A stretch of 64,000 nt of DNA from Aldehydirespirator sp965248735 (GCA_965248735.1 OZ252146.1:2480001-2544000); one strand, 5' to 3'; numbered from the stretch's first letter, positions 44,319 to 53,948 are shown. Made by a program: numbers and translations. Notes: generated from the sequence alone by a model not told the origin.

Positions 44319-47300
44319 GACGCCGGGCCCGGGTGCGGGCCAGGGTGACGGCGTAGTCGCAGGCCAGGGCGATGATGGCGGCCATGCCGAGAATGTGAAC
44401 GGTCTCGAAGCGGATCGGCCAGATGAAGTCCGGCGGGTAGCGGAACCGGTACTGCTGGATCAGCACGAACAGCGCGGCCACGCCCAATGACAGGGCGGCG
44501 ACCATAGGCGCAAGCCACCACAGGCGCCGGTTGCGCAGCGCGAGGACGGTCACGACCGCGGCGGCCGGGGCCAGGGCGTGCCAGTCCGGAACGCTGGCCG
44601 CGGCGAGTGCCGTGACCGCCACCCCGGCCACGACAACGGCGGTCGTCGACGGCCGCGGCGAGGGCGCCCGGTGCCAGGGCCAGCGCAGAACGGGACGGTC
44701 GGGTTCGAAGCGGGCCAGAGCCGAGCGTTGCCCTCCACGGTCGGGACGGCCCCTCCAGGCGATTAGCGCGGCTGCGGCCAGCGCCAGCAGCGAGATGCGC
44801 AGCGCCCAGTCCACCAGCCGCTGAGGTGTCCAGCGCAGCTCCACGGTTGCGGCCTCCCCGGCGGGCAGGAGCCAGCCGTTGGCGAAGCCGTCGATCACCA
44901 CCGGCGGCCCCAGATCGGTGCCGTCGAGGGTGGCGTGCCAGCCCCGGTTGTGGCTCTGGCCCAGCACCAGCCAGCGGTCGGCGTCCCGGTCCGGCACCTG
45001 TGCGGTGTAGGCGGTGTCGCGGTGGCGGACCGCGTCCACTTCGCCGATTCCGCCGGCGGGCGCCAGCGCCTGCGGAGGCCCGGCCAGCACCAGCTGGTCG
45101 ATGTCGAAGCCGGTCCGTGATCCCGGCGCGGTCACCAGCAGGCTCTCAGGTGGCCCGAGCGTGGTCGATGCGCAGCCCTCCACCTGCAGCTCCCGGCGGG
45201 CCAGCGCGTCGGCGGCCGAGCCGGTGATTCGCACCGGCACGCTCCGGCCGTCTATTCGCACCAAGTCGTCGCGGCATCCCGTGGCGACCGGCGAGGGCGG
45301 GCCGAGCCTCGCGCTGTCTCCGACGCGCACCTCGGCCACTGAAATGGGCAGGGCCACGAGCCCGTTGCTGTACCAGTCCCGCGTCAGCCGCTCGGAAACC
45401 TCCGAGAACACCAGCCGCACGGTCCTGCCCGCGGTGGGCAGCGGCACGGCCACCGTCACCGTTCCATCGGGTGGGGCGCCGGCCGGGGCACCGGAGAGGC
45501 CGAGCTCGAACGTGCCGGCTTCGGCTCCGTCGACCAGCACCTGCACCGCGGTCGGGGTGGAGTGCAGCCCGTCCACCACCACGTCCATCTCGATCGATGC
45601 GGCCTCGAACGGCGACGGCCGGCTCAGCTCGAGCCACTGGCCGGCCTGGGGCCCGAACCGGCCGGTCCAGGCCGATGATGCGTCGCCGTCGAGAACGGCC
45701 GAGGCTCGGCTGGGCAGGTCGCCGGCGAGATGCCCCGAGGACGAGGCCTGGCCCGCGGCCGAGGATGTGAGTCCCACGAGGGCGTCGATCAGCTCCTCGG
45801 ATGCGGTGGCGGCCAGCCGGGCGGTGCCGGAGACTTCGACTTCGATGCTGGCCGGCAGCGGAACCGCCCGCACCATCTGCAGCTCGGGATCGGTGCGCAC
45901 CGGCTCGCGGGGGTTGGACCGCTCCCGGGTGAGGACCACGGTCACGCGGTGGTCGTCCAGGCTGCCGCCGAGGCGATCGAGCAGGGCCCGGGGGGTGCGG
46001 ATCACCTCCAGTACCGGCCCGAGGCCCGGGTCCACCTCCGCGAACCCCACCGGAGCGACGCCGGGGTAGGTGATCCTGCGGCCGACGCTGGTGTCGGTTA
46101 TCTCGATCTCGATGACCGACGCCTCGACGCCCAGGGGCACCTGCTGACCCTCCGGTGCCCGCGACCGCTCGTCCAGGGCTGCGTGGGTGACCAGCCGCCC
46201 GTCGACCCGTATGGCCACCTCGGTGATGTGGCGGTCCGACTCGGCGGTGTGGCGCTCGGAGCGGCTTTGGGGCTGGACCAGTCGCAGCGACTCGACCAGC
46301 GTCGGCTCGGCCAGCGTGAGCTGGAGACGCTCGCCGCGGGCCTCGGTGAAGGCGGCCACGACCCAGGCGGTCTCCAGAGAGCCGTCCAGCGCGTTGTAGG
46401 GCCGGTCGTCGTTGGTGTAAGTGACCGGGTTGCCGTGGGCGCTGGCCTGGGCCGCGGTCGGGCCCCGCTGCTCGCTCACGGTGCGCACATCGTCGGGCGA
46501 GCCGGTGGTGGCCTCGATGGCCTCGTAGTCGAAGGCGGGCAGGCGGTTGTCGGTCGGGTCGTGCTCCAGAGGCTGCTCGCCGGCCTGCTCGGTGTGGCCC
46601 CGGTTCTCGCGCAGGGTCCCCCAGCGCTGGCCCCTGCGCCGGTTGGTGTCGGTCACCACTATGTGCGTGGGCTGGGACAACACGAGGTCGCCGAAGGACT
46701 CCTCGGCCGCCAGGTCCGCGGCGAACACCAGCGCCCGGTCGAGGTCGATCACCCCCGCGCCGGCCGCGTCGATGATCCCGTCCGCGTCGCCGACCAGCAC
46801 CGTGGCCCCCGCCACCGGCCGGGTGCGCACCACCGGCAGCGGATCGGCCACCGCGAAGCGGGTCACCGGTGCGGGATGCTCCGCGTCGGCGGGCAGGGCC
46901 AGGCGGATCTCGTCGATCAGGGTCTGCTCCGGGCCGGCGACATTGGGCACGGGGTCGCCGAAGGCTCCGGTCTGCTGCAGGCCCGGCACGCGGCCCAGGA
47001 ACTCGGAGGTCTCCACCGGCCTGGGGGTCCGGTAGCGCTCGAAGATCAGGTCGGCGCGGTGCACGACGTCGCCCGCCGACATCAGGCGGGCCACCGGAGC
47101 GACCGCGTCGGGATCGATGGTTCCCTCCTGGAGGCGCCGGTCCACCGCTCCCACCAGCGTCGCCGACTTCGCCGATCCGAACGGCACCAGCTCGCGGGCC
47201 ACGTAGCCCCGCTCGATCAGTCCCGGCGTGATCGGGTCCACGGTGTTGCCCCACCGGTACGAGGCGAAGTCCGATCCGGGGATCTCCCAGACCCTGGTCT

Positions 47301-48660
47301 CGCCGGCCCCGGCTCCCTCGTCGAGGGCGCCGGCCGCTTCCAGCCAGTAACGGGGGAGTTCCTCGGGCCGGTTGAGGTGCTCCTCGACCATGCGCAGCTT
47401 CCACATCGCGGGGTTGTTGAGCACCACGCCCACCAGCACCAGGGCACCCGCGACCGTCCCGATCCTGCGCAGCCGCCCCGCTAGGGCATTGACCCCTGCG
47501 CCCAGGAACACCGCCATGGCCAGCGCCACCAAGGGCACGGCCCGAGGCAGCGAGCGCATGGCCAGCAGCGGCCCGCTGCGGGAGTAGCGCTCGAAGAGCA
47601 GGCCCAGCAGTGACGGATCGTCGGGATGATGGAATCCCACCGCGACCAGGGCCCCGACCGCGGCCAACAGCACGAAGTAGCTCCGATGGCGCCATCGCAC
47701 CAGCGCGGCCGACCCCAGCGCCAGCGTGGCCAGCCCGAAGCCCACGAAGATCAGCCACCCGCCCTGGGTGTAGTCGACGCTGGGCTCGATCCAGGGCCCG
47801 AGCTTGTCGTTGCCGTAGAAGAACCAGTAGCCGAGGCCCCGCAGCACTTCGGGCGCGGTCGAGGCCACCGCCACCACCTGGCGGGACTCGGTGTAGCGTA
47901 GGACGTTGAGGCTGTAGCCGCTCTGCAGGGCCAGGCCGGCCATCCACCACAGCGACGCGGCGACGGTGAGAACGCCGATGCGGGCCGCGGCGGCCAGTGC
48001 CCGGCGCGGCCCGATGCCGCGGTCTGTGACGGCCGCGTGCACGAGCCACAGCACCGGAGCCAGCCCTGCCAGCACCAGGCTGGTGGCATTGACGCTGCCC
48101 ACGGTGACGACTGTGAGCGCGAACAGCGCCGGGTGGCGCCAGCCGCCGGTGCGGGCGGCCCGCACGGTCAGCCCAATCAGCCAGCCCAGGCCGGCCCAGG
48201 GCAGCAGCACGGCCGAGATGCGGGCCGAGTAATTGAGCGCGTACGGGCTCAGCTCGTAGGCGAGCATGGCGATCAGCAGGCCCCGGCCCTCGAAGCCGAG
48301 CGTGCGCAGCAAGTAGCGAACCCCGAGGGCGGCCGCGACCAGCAGCGTGCCCACCCACAGGCGCTGGGCCACCCAGTCGGGCGCCCCCAGCGTGTCGAAG
48401 AGCCAGTAGAAGGGGCCTATCGGCCACAGGAACCCGATGTTCTGGTGGGTGACGGTACCCAGGGCCCGGTCGGCGTCCCACAGCACGCTGGCCTGGCCTA
48501 TGAGCCGGCCCGGGTCCAGGTAGAGGTATGTCTTGGTGTCCGCTCCCACCAGTCCGGGGCTGGAGGCCAGCAGCGGCCCGTAGGCGACGGCGACCGCCAC
48601 CGCGATCGCCCACCGGGACCGGTGGCGCCACCAGGCCGCGGCCCGGTGCCACGGCGTCAT
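44311..48660 (-). CDS. aftD: AftD-like alpha-(1->3)-arabinofuranosyltransferase, giant membrane protein
   Basis: The 1449-residue protein has an N-terminal GT-C membrane domain with about 12 helices; SSPGLVGADTKTYLYLDPGR (about 33-52) holds an acidic pair typical of GT-C active sites. A very long periplasmic part has discoidin-like carbohydrate-binding modules (NPVTYTNDDRPYNALDGSLE near 790), and helices return at the C-terminus. This plan matches AftD (DUF3367) of mycobacteria, which branches cell-wall arabinan. Whether this organism makes arabinogalactan is not shown here. ATG overlaps the GT4 stop as ATGA. Confidence 0.85.
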   Translation of the reverse strand: MTPWHRAAAWWRHRSRWAIAVAVAVAYGPLLASSPGLVGADTKTYLYLDPGRLIGQASVLWDADRALGTVTHQNIGFLWPIGPFYWLFDTLGAPDWVAQRLWVGTLLVAAALGVRYLLRTLGFEGRGLLIAMLAYELSPYALNYSARISAVLLPWAGLGWLIGLTVRAARTGGWRHPALFALTVVTVGSVNATSLVLAGLAPVLWLVHAAVTDRGIGPRRALAAAARIGVLTVAASLWWMAGLALQSGYSLNVLRYTESRQVVAVASTAPEVLRGLGYWFFYGNDKLGPWIEPSVDYTQGGWLIFVGFGLATLALGSAALVRWRHRSYFVLLAAVGALVAVGFHHPDDPSLLGLLFERYSRSGPLLAMRSLPRAVPLVALAMAVFLGAGVNALAGRLRRIGTVAGALVLVGVVLNNPAMWKLRMVEEHLNRPEELPRYWLEAAGALDEGAGAGETRVWEIPGSDFASYRWGNTVDPITPGLIERGYVARELVPFGSAKSATLVGAVDRRLQEGTIDPDAVAPVARLMSAGDVVHRADLIFERYRTPRPVETSEFLGRVPGLQQTGAFGDPVPNVAGPEQTLIDEIRLALPADAEHPAPVTRFAVADPLPVVRTRPVAGATVLVGDADGIIDAAGAGVIDLDRALVFAADLAAEESFGDLVLSQPTHIVVTDTNRRRGQRWGTLRENRGHTEQAGEQPLEHDPTDNRLPAFDYEAIEATTGSPDDVRTVSEQRGPTAAQASAHGNPVTYTNDDRPYNALDGSLETAWVVAAFTEARGERLQLTLAEPTLVESLRLVQPQSRSERHTAESDRHITEVAIRVDGRLVTHAALDERSRAPEGQQVPLGVEASVIEIEITDTSVGRRITYPGVAPVGFAEVDPGLGPVLEVIRTPRALLDRLGGSLDDHRVTVVLTRERSNPREPVRTDPELQMVRAVPLPASIEVEVSGTARLAATASEELIDALVGLTSSAAGQASSSGHLAGDLPSRASAVLDGDASSAWTGRFGPQAGQWLELSRPSPFEAASIEMDVVVDGLHSTPTAVQVLVDGAEAGTFELGLSGAPAGAPPDGTVTVAVPLPTAGRTVRLVFSEVSERLTRDWYSNGLVALPISVAEVRVGDSARLGPPSPVATGCRDDLVRIDGRSVPVRITGSAADALARRELQVEGCASTTLGPPESLLVTAPGSRTGFDIDQLVLAGPPQALAPAGGIGEVDAVRHRDTAYTAQVPDRDADRWLVLGQSHNRGWHATLDGTDLGPPVVIDGFANGWLLPAGEAATVELRWTPQRLVDWALRISLLALAAAALIAWRGRPDRGGQRSALARFEPDRPVLRWPWHRAPSPRPSTTAVVVAGVAVTALAAASVPDWHALAPAAAVVTVLALRNRRLWWLAPMVAALSLGVAALFVLIQQYRFRYPPDFIWPIRFETVHILGMAAIIALACDYAVTLARTRARRPT

Positions 48661-49811
48661 CGGGATCGGCGGCGCACGTCGCCGGCCAGCACGGCCAGCG
48701 TGTCGTGGGCGGTTCGCTCCCAGGTGAGCCGGGCCGCCCTGGCCCGGGCCGCCTCGCCCATCTGCTCACGGTGCCCCCGGTGTCCGATGAGCCTCTCCAG
48801 GGCGTCGATGAAGTCGTCATCGCGGGCGGCGAGGTGCCCGGTCTCGCCGTCGGCGACCGCGTCGGCGTGGCCGGCGATGTCTGAGACCACCGAGGGCGTG
48901 CCGCAGGCGGCCGCCTCGGTGATGGTCATCCCCCAGCCCTCGGCAGAAGAGGCGCTGACCAGCGCCCAGGCCCGCTGGTACAGGTCGGCCAGGGCGTTGT
49001 CGTCGATCCGGCCTGCCAGCTCGCACCAGCCCTCTGCGCCCAGCCCGGCCACCAGGCCGGCCAGCCGGTCCCGCTCGGTTCCCGAGCCCGCAATCACCAG
49101 CCGGGCCGGCACGCGCTCGCGCAGCCGAGCGACTACCCGGATCACCCGGTCGTACTCCTTGGACGCGGTGAGCCGACCCACGGCCACCAGCAGCGGCTCG
49201 GGCTCGCGGGCTCCGGGGTTCGGTCGGAAGCGGTCGTCGACGCCGGGCGGCACCACGTGGACCCGCTCGGGCCGGAGGCGGAAGCGCTCCACCAGCAGGC
49301 GGCGCACCGACTCCGACAGCGTCACCACCGGGGTGCTGCGGTACAGCCTGGGCGCCAGGTCCCGTTCGAAGATGCGGCCCGCGGCGGCCCGGCCCCGGGG
49401 CATGACCCGGTCCCACAGCTCGGTGTGGGGCTGGTGGATCCACGCGACGCGCGGGCCCCGGGCCCACGCCGGCGACAGGAAGGGCATGCCGTTCCAGACC
49501 TCCACGAGCCCGTCCCGGATCCCGTGTCGGCCCGACAGCTCGGCCAGAACGGCTCGGGGGAAGACCATGTAGCGCCCGCCGCGGCGGATCACCCGGTAGC
49601 CCGAGCGAGTGGACATAGTGGGGGAGCCGGCCGCGAACGAGGTGCGCAACGTCACCTCGATGCCGGCCTCAGCCCACAGGCGGGCGACCCGGTCGGCGTG
49701 GATCTCGGAGCCGCCCGCCTCGACGTCGTCGAGGTCGCGCCAGGCGAGCACATGGATCCGGCGCATCCCGGACTCGGCGGCCAGATCGCCGATCTTGGCC
49801 ACTGTCGCCAC
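48657..49811 (-). CDS. Glycosyltransferase family 4
   Basis: The 384-residue protein has the GT-B fold of family 4: HVLAWRDLDDVEAGGSEIHA near the start, VTLSESVRRLLVERF, and in the donor half VGRLTASKEYDRVIR and SSAEGWGMTITEAAACGTPS with the E-x7-E motif. It transfers a sugar from a nucleotide donor on the cytoplasmic side. It is translationally coupled to the AftD-like gene, so it probably serves the same envelope glycan. The start may be ATG 49769 (MRRIHVLAW) rather than 49811. Confidence 0.88.
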   Translation of the reverse strand: MATVAKIGDLAAESGMRRIHVLAWRDLDDVEAGGSEIHADRVARLWAEAGIEVTLRTSFAAGSPTMSTRSGYRVIRRGGRYMVFPRAVLAELSGRHGIRDGLVEVWNGMPFLSPAWARGPRVAWIHQPHTELWDRVMPRGRAAAGRIFERDLAPRLYRSTPVVTLSESVRRLLVERFRLRPERVHVVPPGVDDRFRPNPGAREPEPLLVAVGRLTASKEYDRVIRVVARLRERVPARLVIAGSGTERDRLAGLVAGLGAEGWCELAGRIDDNALADLYQRAWALVSASSAEGWGMTITEAAACGTPSVVSDIAGHADAVADGETGHLAARDDDFIDALERLIGHRGHREQMGEAARARAARLTWERTAHDTLAVLAGDVRRRSR

Positions 49812-49948
49812 GGCGCGGGATCGTAGCGCCTCGCCGCGGAGCCACCGGCGCGCTCGGAGATCCCTGCGTGCCTGACTGTGGCCAAGTCGCCGTTTCGTGT
49901 GTGGGTCTCGTTGTTGAGGGCCAGAGTTAGCGGCGCCGTTCCACTTCA

Positions 49949-49985
49949 GGTATCAAACATCGGTATCATGCCGGACTTCGGTACT
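49949..49985 (+). promoter_or_regulatory. GGTATC-type repeats upstream of abiEi
   Basis: GGTATC occurs at 49949 and 49962 and a variant GGTACT at 49980, all within 46 bases of the abiEi start. AbiEi antitoxins repress their own promoter by binding repeats there, so these are candidate operator elements. Spacing is uneven (13 and 18 bases). Confidence 0.35.
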
Positions 49986-49994
49986 CTAGGCGGC

Positions 49995-50798
49995 ATGGCT
50001 GGAGTCGGCGTCTCGCCGAGCGAGCTGGCCGACTGGCTCATCGGTCAGGGGCGGCACTTCATCACGACAGCCGACGCCGCCGGCGTGCTCGGGGTGAGCG
50101 CCGCGTCGGTGCCGGCCAGTCTTGAGCGCCCCCGCAAGGCGGGCAAGCTGATCTCGGTAACCAAGCGTGGCTGGGTGCCGGTGCCGCCCGAGTTCCGGAG
50201 CGCTGGCGCGCCCCCTCCGAGTCACTTCATTCACCAACTGATGGAGCACGTCGGGCACCCCTACTACGTCGGCTTCCTTTCTGCTGCGGCCATTCTGGGG
50301 GCCTCGCATCAGGCGCCGATGGTGTTCCAGGTGGTGACTCCGGCCCGGCTGAGAAGACGCAGAATCGGACGCGGCCGGATCCAGTTCATCCAGCGTGCGG
50401 CCGCGGTAGAGCGCCCTCGCTGGCAGCACGGCGTGCCGACTGGGCGGATATGGGTGTCGACTCCCGAAGTGACCGTCTTCGATCTCGTGGAATCGCCACA
50501 GGATGGAGCGGGGCTCTCGAACGTCGCGACCGTCGTCGGCGCTTTGCTGATGGATGGGAGTCTCGACCCTGTAGTGCTGGCATCGGTTGGCGCGATGTAT
50601 CCGGTCGCGGTAGCTCAGCGGTCGGGATATGTCATCGACTTCATGGCCGGCGAGGCCGGTGTCCAATTCGACACCGCACCCCTGCAGGCCCTAGTCGCCG
50701 GCAGCCGCTACCGGCACCTGTCGTCCAGCGGGGGTGACGGTCGCCACGACCCTCGCTGGCACCTGGTGGTCAATACTGAGATCGAGCACGATCTGTGA
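49995..50798 (+). CDS. AbiEi-type antitoxin (type IV toxin-antitoxin)
   Basis: The 267-residue protein begins with a winged-helix domain (FITTADAAGVLGVSAASVPA, RKAGKLISVTKRGWVPVP). The AbiEi C-terminal region PYYVGFLSAAAILGASHQ and VFQVVTPARLRRRRIGRGRI, with VSTPEVTVFDLVE, follows. AbiEi represses the operon and counters AbiEii. It overlaps the toxin start by 4 bases (GTGA). GC content is normal for this genome, so the pair is long resident or came from a relative. A start at ATG 49968 is possible. Confidence 0.88.
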   Translation: MAGVGVSPSELADWLIGQGRHFITTADAAGVLGVSAASVPASLERPRKAGKLISVTKRGWVPVPPEFRSAGAPPPSHFIHQLMEHVGHPYYVGFLSAAAILGASHQAPMVFQVVTPARLRRRRIGRGRIQFIQRAAAVERPRWQHGVPTGRIWVSTPEVTVFDLVESPQDGAGLSNVATVVGALLMDGSLDPVVLASVGAMYPVAVAQRSGYVIDFMAGEAGVQFDTAPLQALVAGSRYRHLSSSGGDGRHDPRWHLVVNTEIEHDL

Positions 50799-51580
50799 TC
50801 ACCGAGGCCGACATCGCTCACTGGCAGCGATGTGTCCCCTGGCCGACGCTCGAACAGGTCGAGCAGGATCTCGTTCTCTCGCGGTTGATCGTCGAGATTG
50901 CCAGCCATCCCTTGCTCGGCAACGAGCTTGTCTTTCGCGGCGGCACCTGCCTTCACAAGGTGTGGCTCGATCGGCCGTGGCGCTACAGCGAGGACCTCGA
51001 CTATGTCCGACGGACCCCGGGCGGCGTCGGCGACGTCCTCGACTCGATCCGCGAGGTCGCCGCGATGATGGGCTTCGACGGTGTGCACACCGACGTGCGC
51101 CGGCACCCCAAGGCCAGGCTCGATTCGACTTTCGTTCGTGGGGGACGGATGCGGGTCAAGATCGAGTTGAACACCTTCGAACGCTCGTCGGCGCGGCCGA
51201 CCGTCACCAAGGAGTTCGGCGTAGACAGCCCCTGGTTCTCCGGAGCCGCCGATGTGGCGACCTATGCGCTGGAAGAGTTGGTCGCCACAAAGATCCGGGC
51301 GCTGTTCCAGCGAAAGAAGGGAAGGGATCTATTCGACCTGTGGCTCGCGGTGCAGCAGGCGGCGGCATCGCCGGCCGAAATAGCTGCGTGCTTCGGCCTC
51401 TACAGACCTGACGGATGGACAGCCGCGCGAGCGGTCGTCAACCTTGAGGCGAAGTTGGCGGACCCGGAGTTCACGGCCGATGTCGAGCGACTGGTGTCCG
51501 ACTGGCCCGACGGTTACACAGTGGAAGCGGCGGGGCTGCTGGCTCGTGCAGTCCTAGACGAGATCGATCATCAGAGCTAG
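50795..51580 (+). CDS. AbiEii-type nucleotidyltransferase toxin
   Basis: The 261-residue protein shows the AbiEii/MenT motifs: FRGGTCLHKVWLDRPWRYSE followed by DLDY (motif I, metal Asp pair), MRVKIELNT (motif II) and TKIRALFQRKKGRDLFDLW (motifs III and IV). Relatives add nucleotides to tRNA acceptor ends and stop growth, giving abortive infection. All motifs are intact, so the toxin should be active. GTG 50795 overlaps the antitoxin stop. Confidence 0.9.
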   Translation: MITEADIAHWQRCVPWPTLEQVEQDLVLSRLIVEIASHPLLGNELVFRGGTCLHKVWLDRPWRYSEDLDYVRRTPGGVGDVLDSIREVAAMMGFDGVHTDVRRHPKARLDSTFVRGGRMRVKIELNTFERSSARPTVTKEFGVDSPWFSGAADVATYALEELVATKIRALFQRKKGRDLFDLWLAVQQAAASPAEIAACFGLYRPDGWTAARAVVNLEAKLADPEFTADVERLVSDWPDGYTVEAAGLLARAVLDEIDHQS

Positions 51581-51709
51581 GAGTCCACTGCGGATTGAAT
51601 CCTCAGGTGGATCTTCGCCGACGATGCCGCGCTGGGTGCGCAGGTCGACGATTTGGTCCAAGTCGGAGCCGAGCACCCTTCGCAGAGTTCCGCTTTCCCG
51701 CTCGGCCTC

Positions 51710-53185
51710 TCAGGCGGGCCGCGGCGGCGAGGGGGCGGGAACGGAGGCCTCGTCGAGCTCCTCGTGGTACTCCGACTCCACGTTCACGCTCCAGATGTCG
51801 TGGGCTGTGCCGAGCACGATGTTCTCCACCGTGAGCATGGCCGTGAACATGGAGTGGTCCTGGTTGTTGTAGCGGTGCATGCCGTTGCGCCCGACCGGCC
51901 AGACGTTGCAGGCGTTGGCCTCGAGCCAGGACTTGAGCACCTCGACGTGGCGCTGGTAGCCGCGGGAGTACATCGGGTAGGCCTTGGGCATCCGCACCAC
52001 CCAGCCCCCGGCCACCGCGTCGGCGGGGGCCAGCTGCAGCGTCTCCAGCTCGCGGGCGGCCAGCGACACCAGCTCCTCGTCGGGCGCGGTCCACAGGTCG
52101 TCGCCCTCGAACACGAAGTACTCGAGCCCCAGGCAGGTCATGTCGCCGTCGGGCACCATGTGCGGCGACCACGACCGGAAGTTCTGCACCCGGCCCACGC
52201 GAACGTCGGGGGAGTGGATGTATATCCAGTTGTCGGCGAAGGCCACATCGGCGGGGACGGCCAGCGCTACGGTCAGGAAGTCCCGAAACTGCAGGCCGCG
52301 CGCCGCCTCCAGCACCTCGGGCGGCGGCGCGGGGTCCATCGACTCCACCAACGACGGGAGCGGCATCGAGGAGATCACGCTGCTGCATCCGATCTCCAGG
52401 TCGTCGCCGCCGCCGGTGCGCGCCACCACCGCCACCGCCCTGCCGCCGCGGTGGCGGACGGCGGTGACAGGGTGCTCCAGGAGCACCCGCGCGCCCCGGG
52501 CCCGGACGAGGTCGGCGCAGCGCTCCCACATCATCCCCGGCCCGTGGCGGGGGTACTCGAACTGATCGATGAGGCTCGTGATCGACGTGGGTCGCCGTCG
52601 CGGCACCAGCCCGTTGGTGACGGCCCGCAGCAGGTTCAGGTTCTTGATGCGCTGGGCTGCCCAGTCAGCCTGGATCTCAGTGGCGGGGACGCCCCACACC
52701 TTCTCGGTGTAGGTCTTGAAGAAGGTTCGGTACAGGCGCCACCCGAACTGCGCGGCCATATACCCCTCGAAGGAGCTCTGATCTGCTGGCGGCCGCAGCC
52801 GGACCCAGGCGTATGAGGCCGCGCAGCGGAGGGCCTCCACCGGCCCGAGGTTCGACAGGGCGTTGCGTATGTTCAGCGGGTAGTCGTAGAACTTGCCGCG
52901 GTAGTAGATGCGACTCATGCGGGGACGCACCAGAAAGTCCTCGGAGCCGAGGATCTCGTGCCACAGGTCCCGCACTGCGCCGACCTTGGTGAAGAACCTG
53001 TGCCCACCGATGTCGAAGCGCCACCCGTCGCGCTGAACCGTCTGCGAGATCCCGCCGATCTCCGCGGTGGCCTCCAGGATGGTGCTGGTCACCCCGTGCT
53101 TGGCGAACTGGTACGCCGCGGTCAGCCCGGCCGGTCCGGCGCCGATGATCACCGGGCCGGCTGCGTCTGCGCTGTCACGGACCAT
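51710..53185 (-). CDS. FAD-dependent oxidoreductase, UDP-galactopyranose-mutase-like
   Basis: The 491-residue flavoprotein opens with the FAD dinucleotide motif VIIGAGPAGLTAAYQFAKHG (about 12-31), followed by EIGGISQTV and RFDIGGHRFFTK. These are typical of amine-oxidase-like and UGM-like enzymes. YNNQDHSMFTAMLTVEN near the end is the second FAD contact. It lies near AftD-like and GT4 genes, so it may act on a sugar nucleotide, but no galactan-type partner is present. A long leader of about 600 bases with hairpins precedes it. ATG versus GTG start is uncertain. Confidence 0.78.
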   Translation of the reverse strand: MVRDSADAAGPVIIGAGPAGLTAAYQFAKHGVTSTILEATAEIGGISQTVQRDGWRFDIGGHRFFTKVGAVRDLWHEILGSEDFLVRPRMSRIYYRGKFYDYPLNIRNALSNLGPVEALRCAASYAWVRLRPPADQSSFEGYMAAQFGWRLYRTFFKTYTEKVWGVPATEIQADWAAQRIKNLNLLRAVTNGLVPRRRPTSITSLIDQFEYPRHGPGMMWERCADLVRARGARVLLEHPVTAVRHRGGRAVAVVARTGGGDDLEIGCSSVISSMPLPSLVESMDPAPPPEVLEAARGLQFRDFLTVALAVPADVAFADNWIYIHSPDVRVGRVQNFRSWSPHMVPDGDMTCLGLEYFVFEGDDLWTAPDEELVSLAARELETLQLAPADAVAGGWVVRMPKAYPMYSRGYQRHVEVLKSWLEANACNVWPVGRNGMHRYNNQDHSMFTAMLTVENIVLGTAHDIWSVNVESEYHEELDEASVPAPSPPRPA

Positions 53186-53234
53186 CTGTGGCCGAGTGTA
53201 GGGGCCGGGGCGCTGCAGGGGGCCGGGACGCGAC

Positions 53235-53800
53235 GGAGCCCCGAGTAGCCTCGCGGCTTGCGCCGCTCAACTTCTCGGGGCTCCGAGTGCGCCTTACCAT
53301 CGACCGCATCCTCCCGGCGGAGTCTGCGGTACTCCGGAGCACAACCCGTATCCGGTCCTGTGCCCTGATCCTCGCCCCGGACGGCTCCGTGGCGTGAATC
53401 CGAATCATCCGGTGGTGCCCGTCGGCACCCCACCTGACTCCGGCTCCGACCCTCTCCCCGTCGGGATCGGACTCGATTCCGGTGCCTGTGCGACACCCTC
53501 ACCCGGAGGCGGTTCCGGCGACTCCCTCTCGCACCCGGCGGTGCGTTCGGTTGCCTCCGGGCTTCCCGGTGAGGCGATCCTCCTTCGGCCTTGCGGTCCT
53601 CCTCCCCCGTCGGGGATTCCTACCGCTCACCCGGAGCAGGAACTCCGTGTCCCCGGCTGACCCACCGGCTCCCGAGGGAACCGGCCTGGTTGGCTGGGTG
53701 TCCTCTGCGGACCGCTCCATTGACTCCGCTCCGTTGCCTCGGGCCGAAGCCTCCGGTTGCCGGTGTGGGGTCGCTGTCGCTGCTCACGTCGGACGCTGAG
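53235..53800 (-). ncRNA. Candidate structured RNA or long structured leader
   Basis: The stretch 53186-53948 (763 bases) has no credible gene. On the reverse strand it forms several clean hairpins. GGTGCC-GACG-GGCACC is at 53414-53429, an imperfect stem with a CUCG loop at 53665-53684, and CCCC-type stems near 53604-53614. An 11-bp stem GGAGCCCCGAG / CTCGGGGCTCC (53235-53284) encloses a second stem GCGGC-GCAA-GCCGC with a GNRA tetraloop. A TTGACA-type promoter points into it from 53830. It could be a free RNA or the leader of the flavoprotein gene at 53185. No known RNA family was recognised. Confidence 0.35.
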
Positions 53801-53801
53801 C

Positions 53802-53830
53802 ATCATGGGGGGTCCGCGCCGGGTTGTCAA
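53802..53830 (-). promoter_or_regulatory. Sigma-70-like promoter reading leftward
   Basis: Reverse strand TTGACA (53830-53825), a 17-base spacer and CATGAT (53807-53802) match the consensus spacing and most of the consensus bases. It is the best -35 box noticed in the region and would start a transcript near 53795 running through the hairpin-rich stretch. Confidence 0.45.
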
Positions 53831-53948
53831 CCCCAAGTCGGGAAATCCCCATCGAAATCCCGAGCATTCGTGAGAAATCCCCAGCCAGGGCCAAGTTATT
53901 CACAGCTCGGCCACAATTGGACGCTCTCCGAGGGCGTCAAATGGCCCC

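Noticed and set aside
51554..51690. Small reverse-strand gene overlapping the 3' end of the AbiEii gene
   Set aside because: A frame reading GSDLDQIVDLRTQRGIVGED is protein-like but has no good start or ribosome-binding site and is very short; perhaps a remnant.
53186..53948. RNase P RNA
   Set aside because: The universal core segment resembling GAGGAAAGTCC and its partner are absent on both strands.
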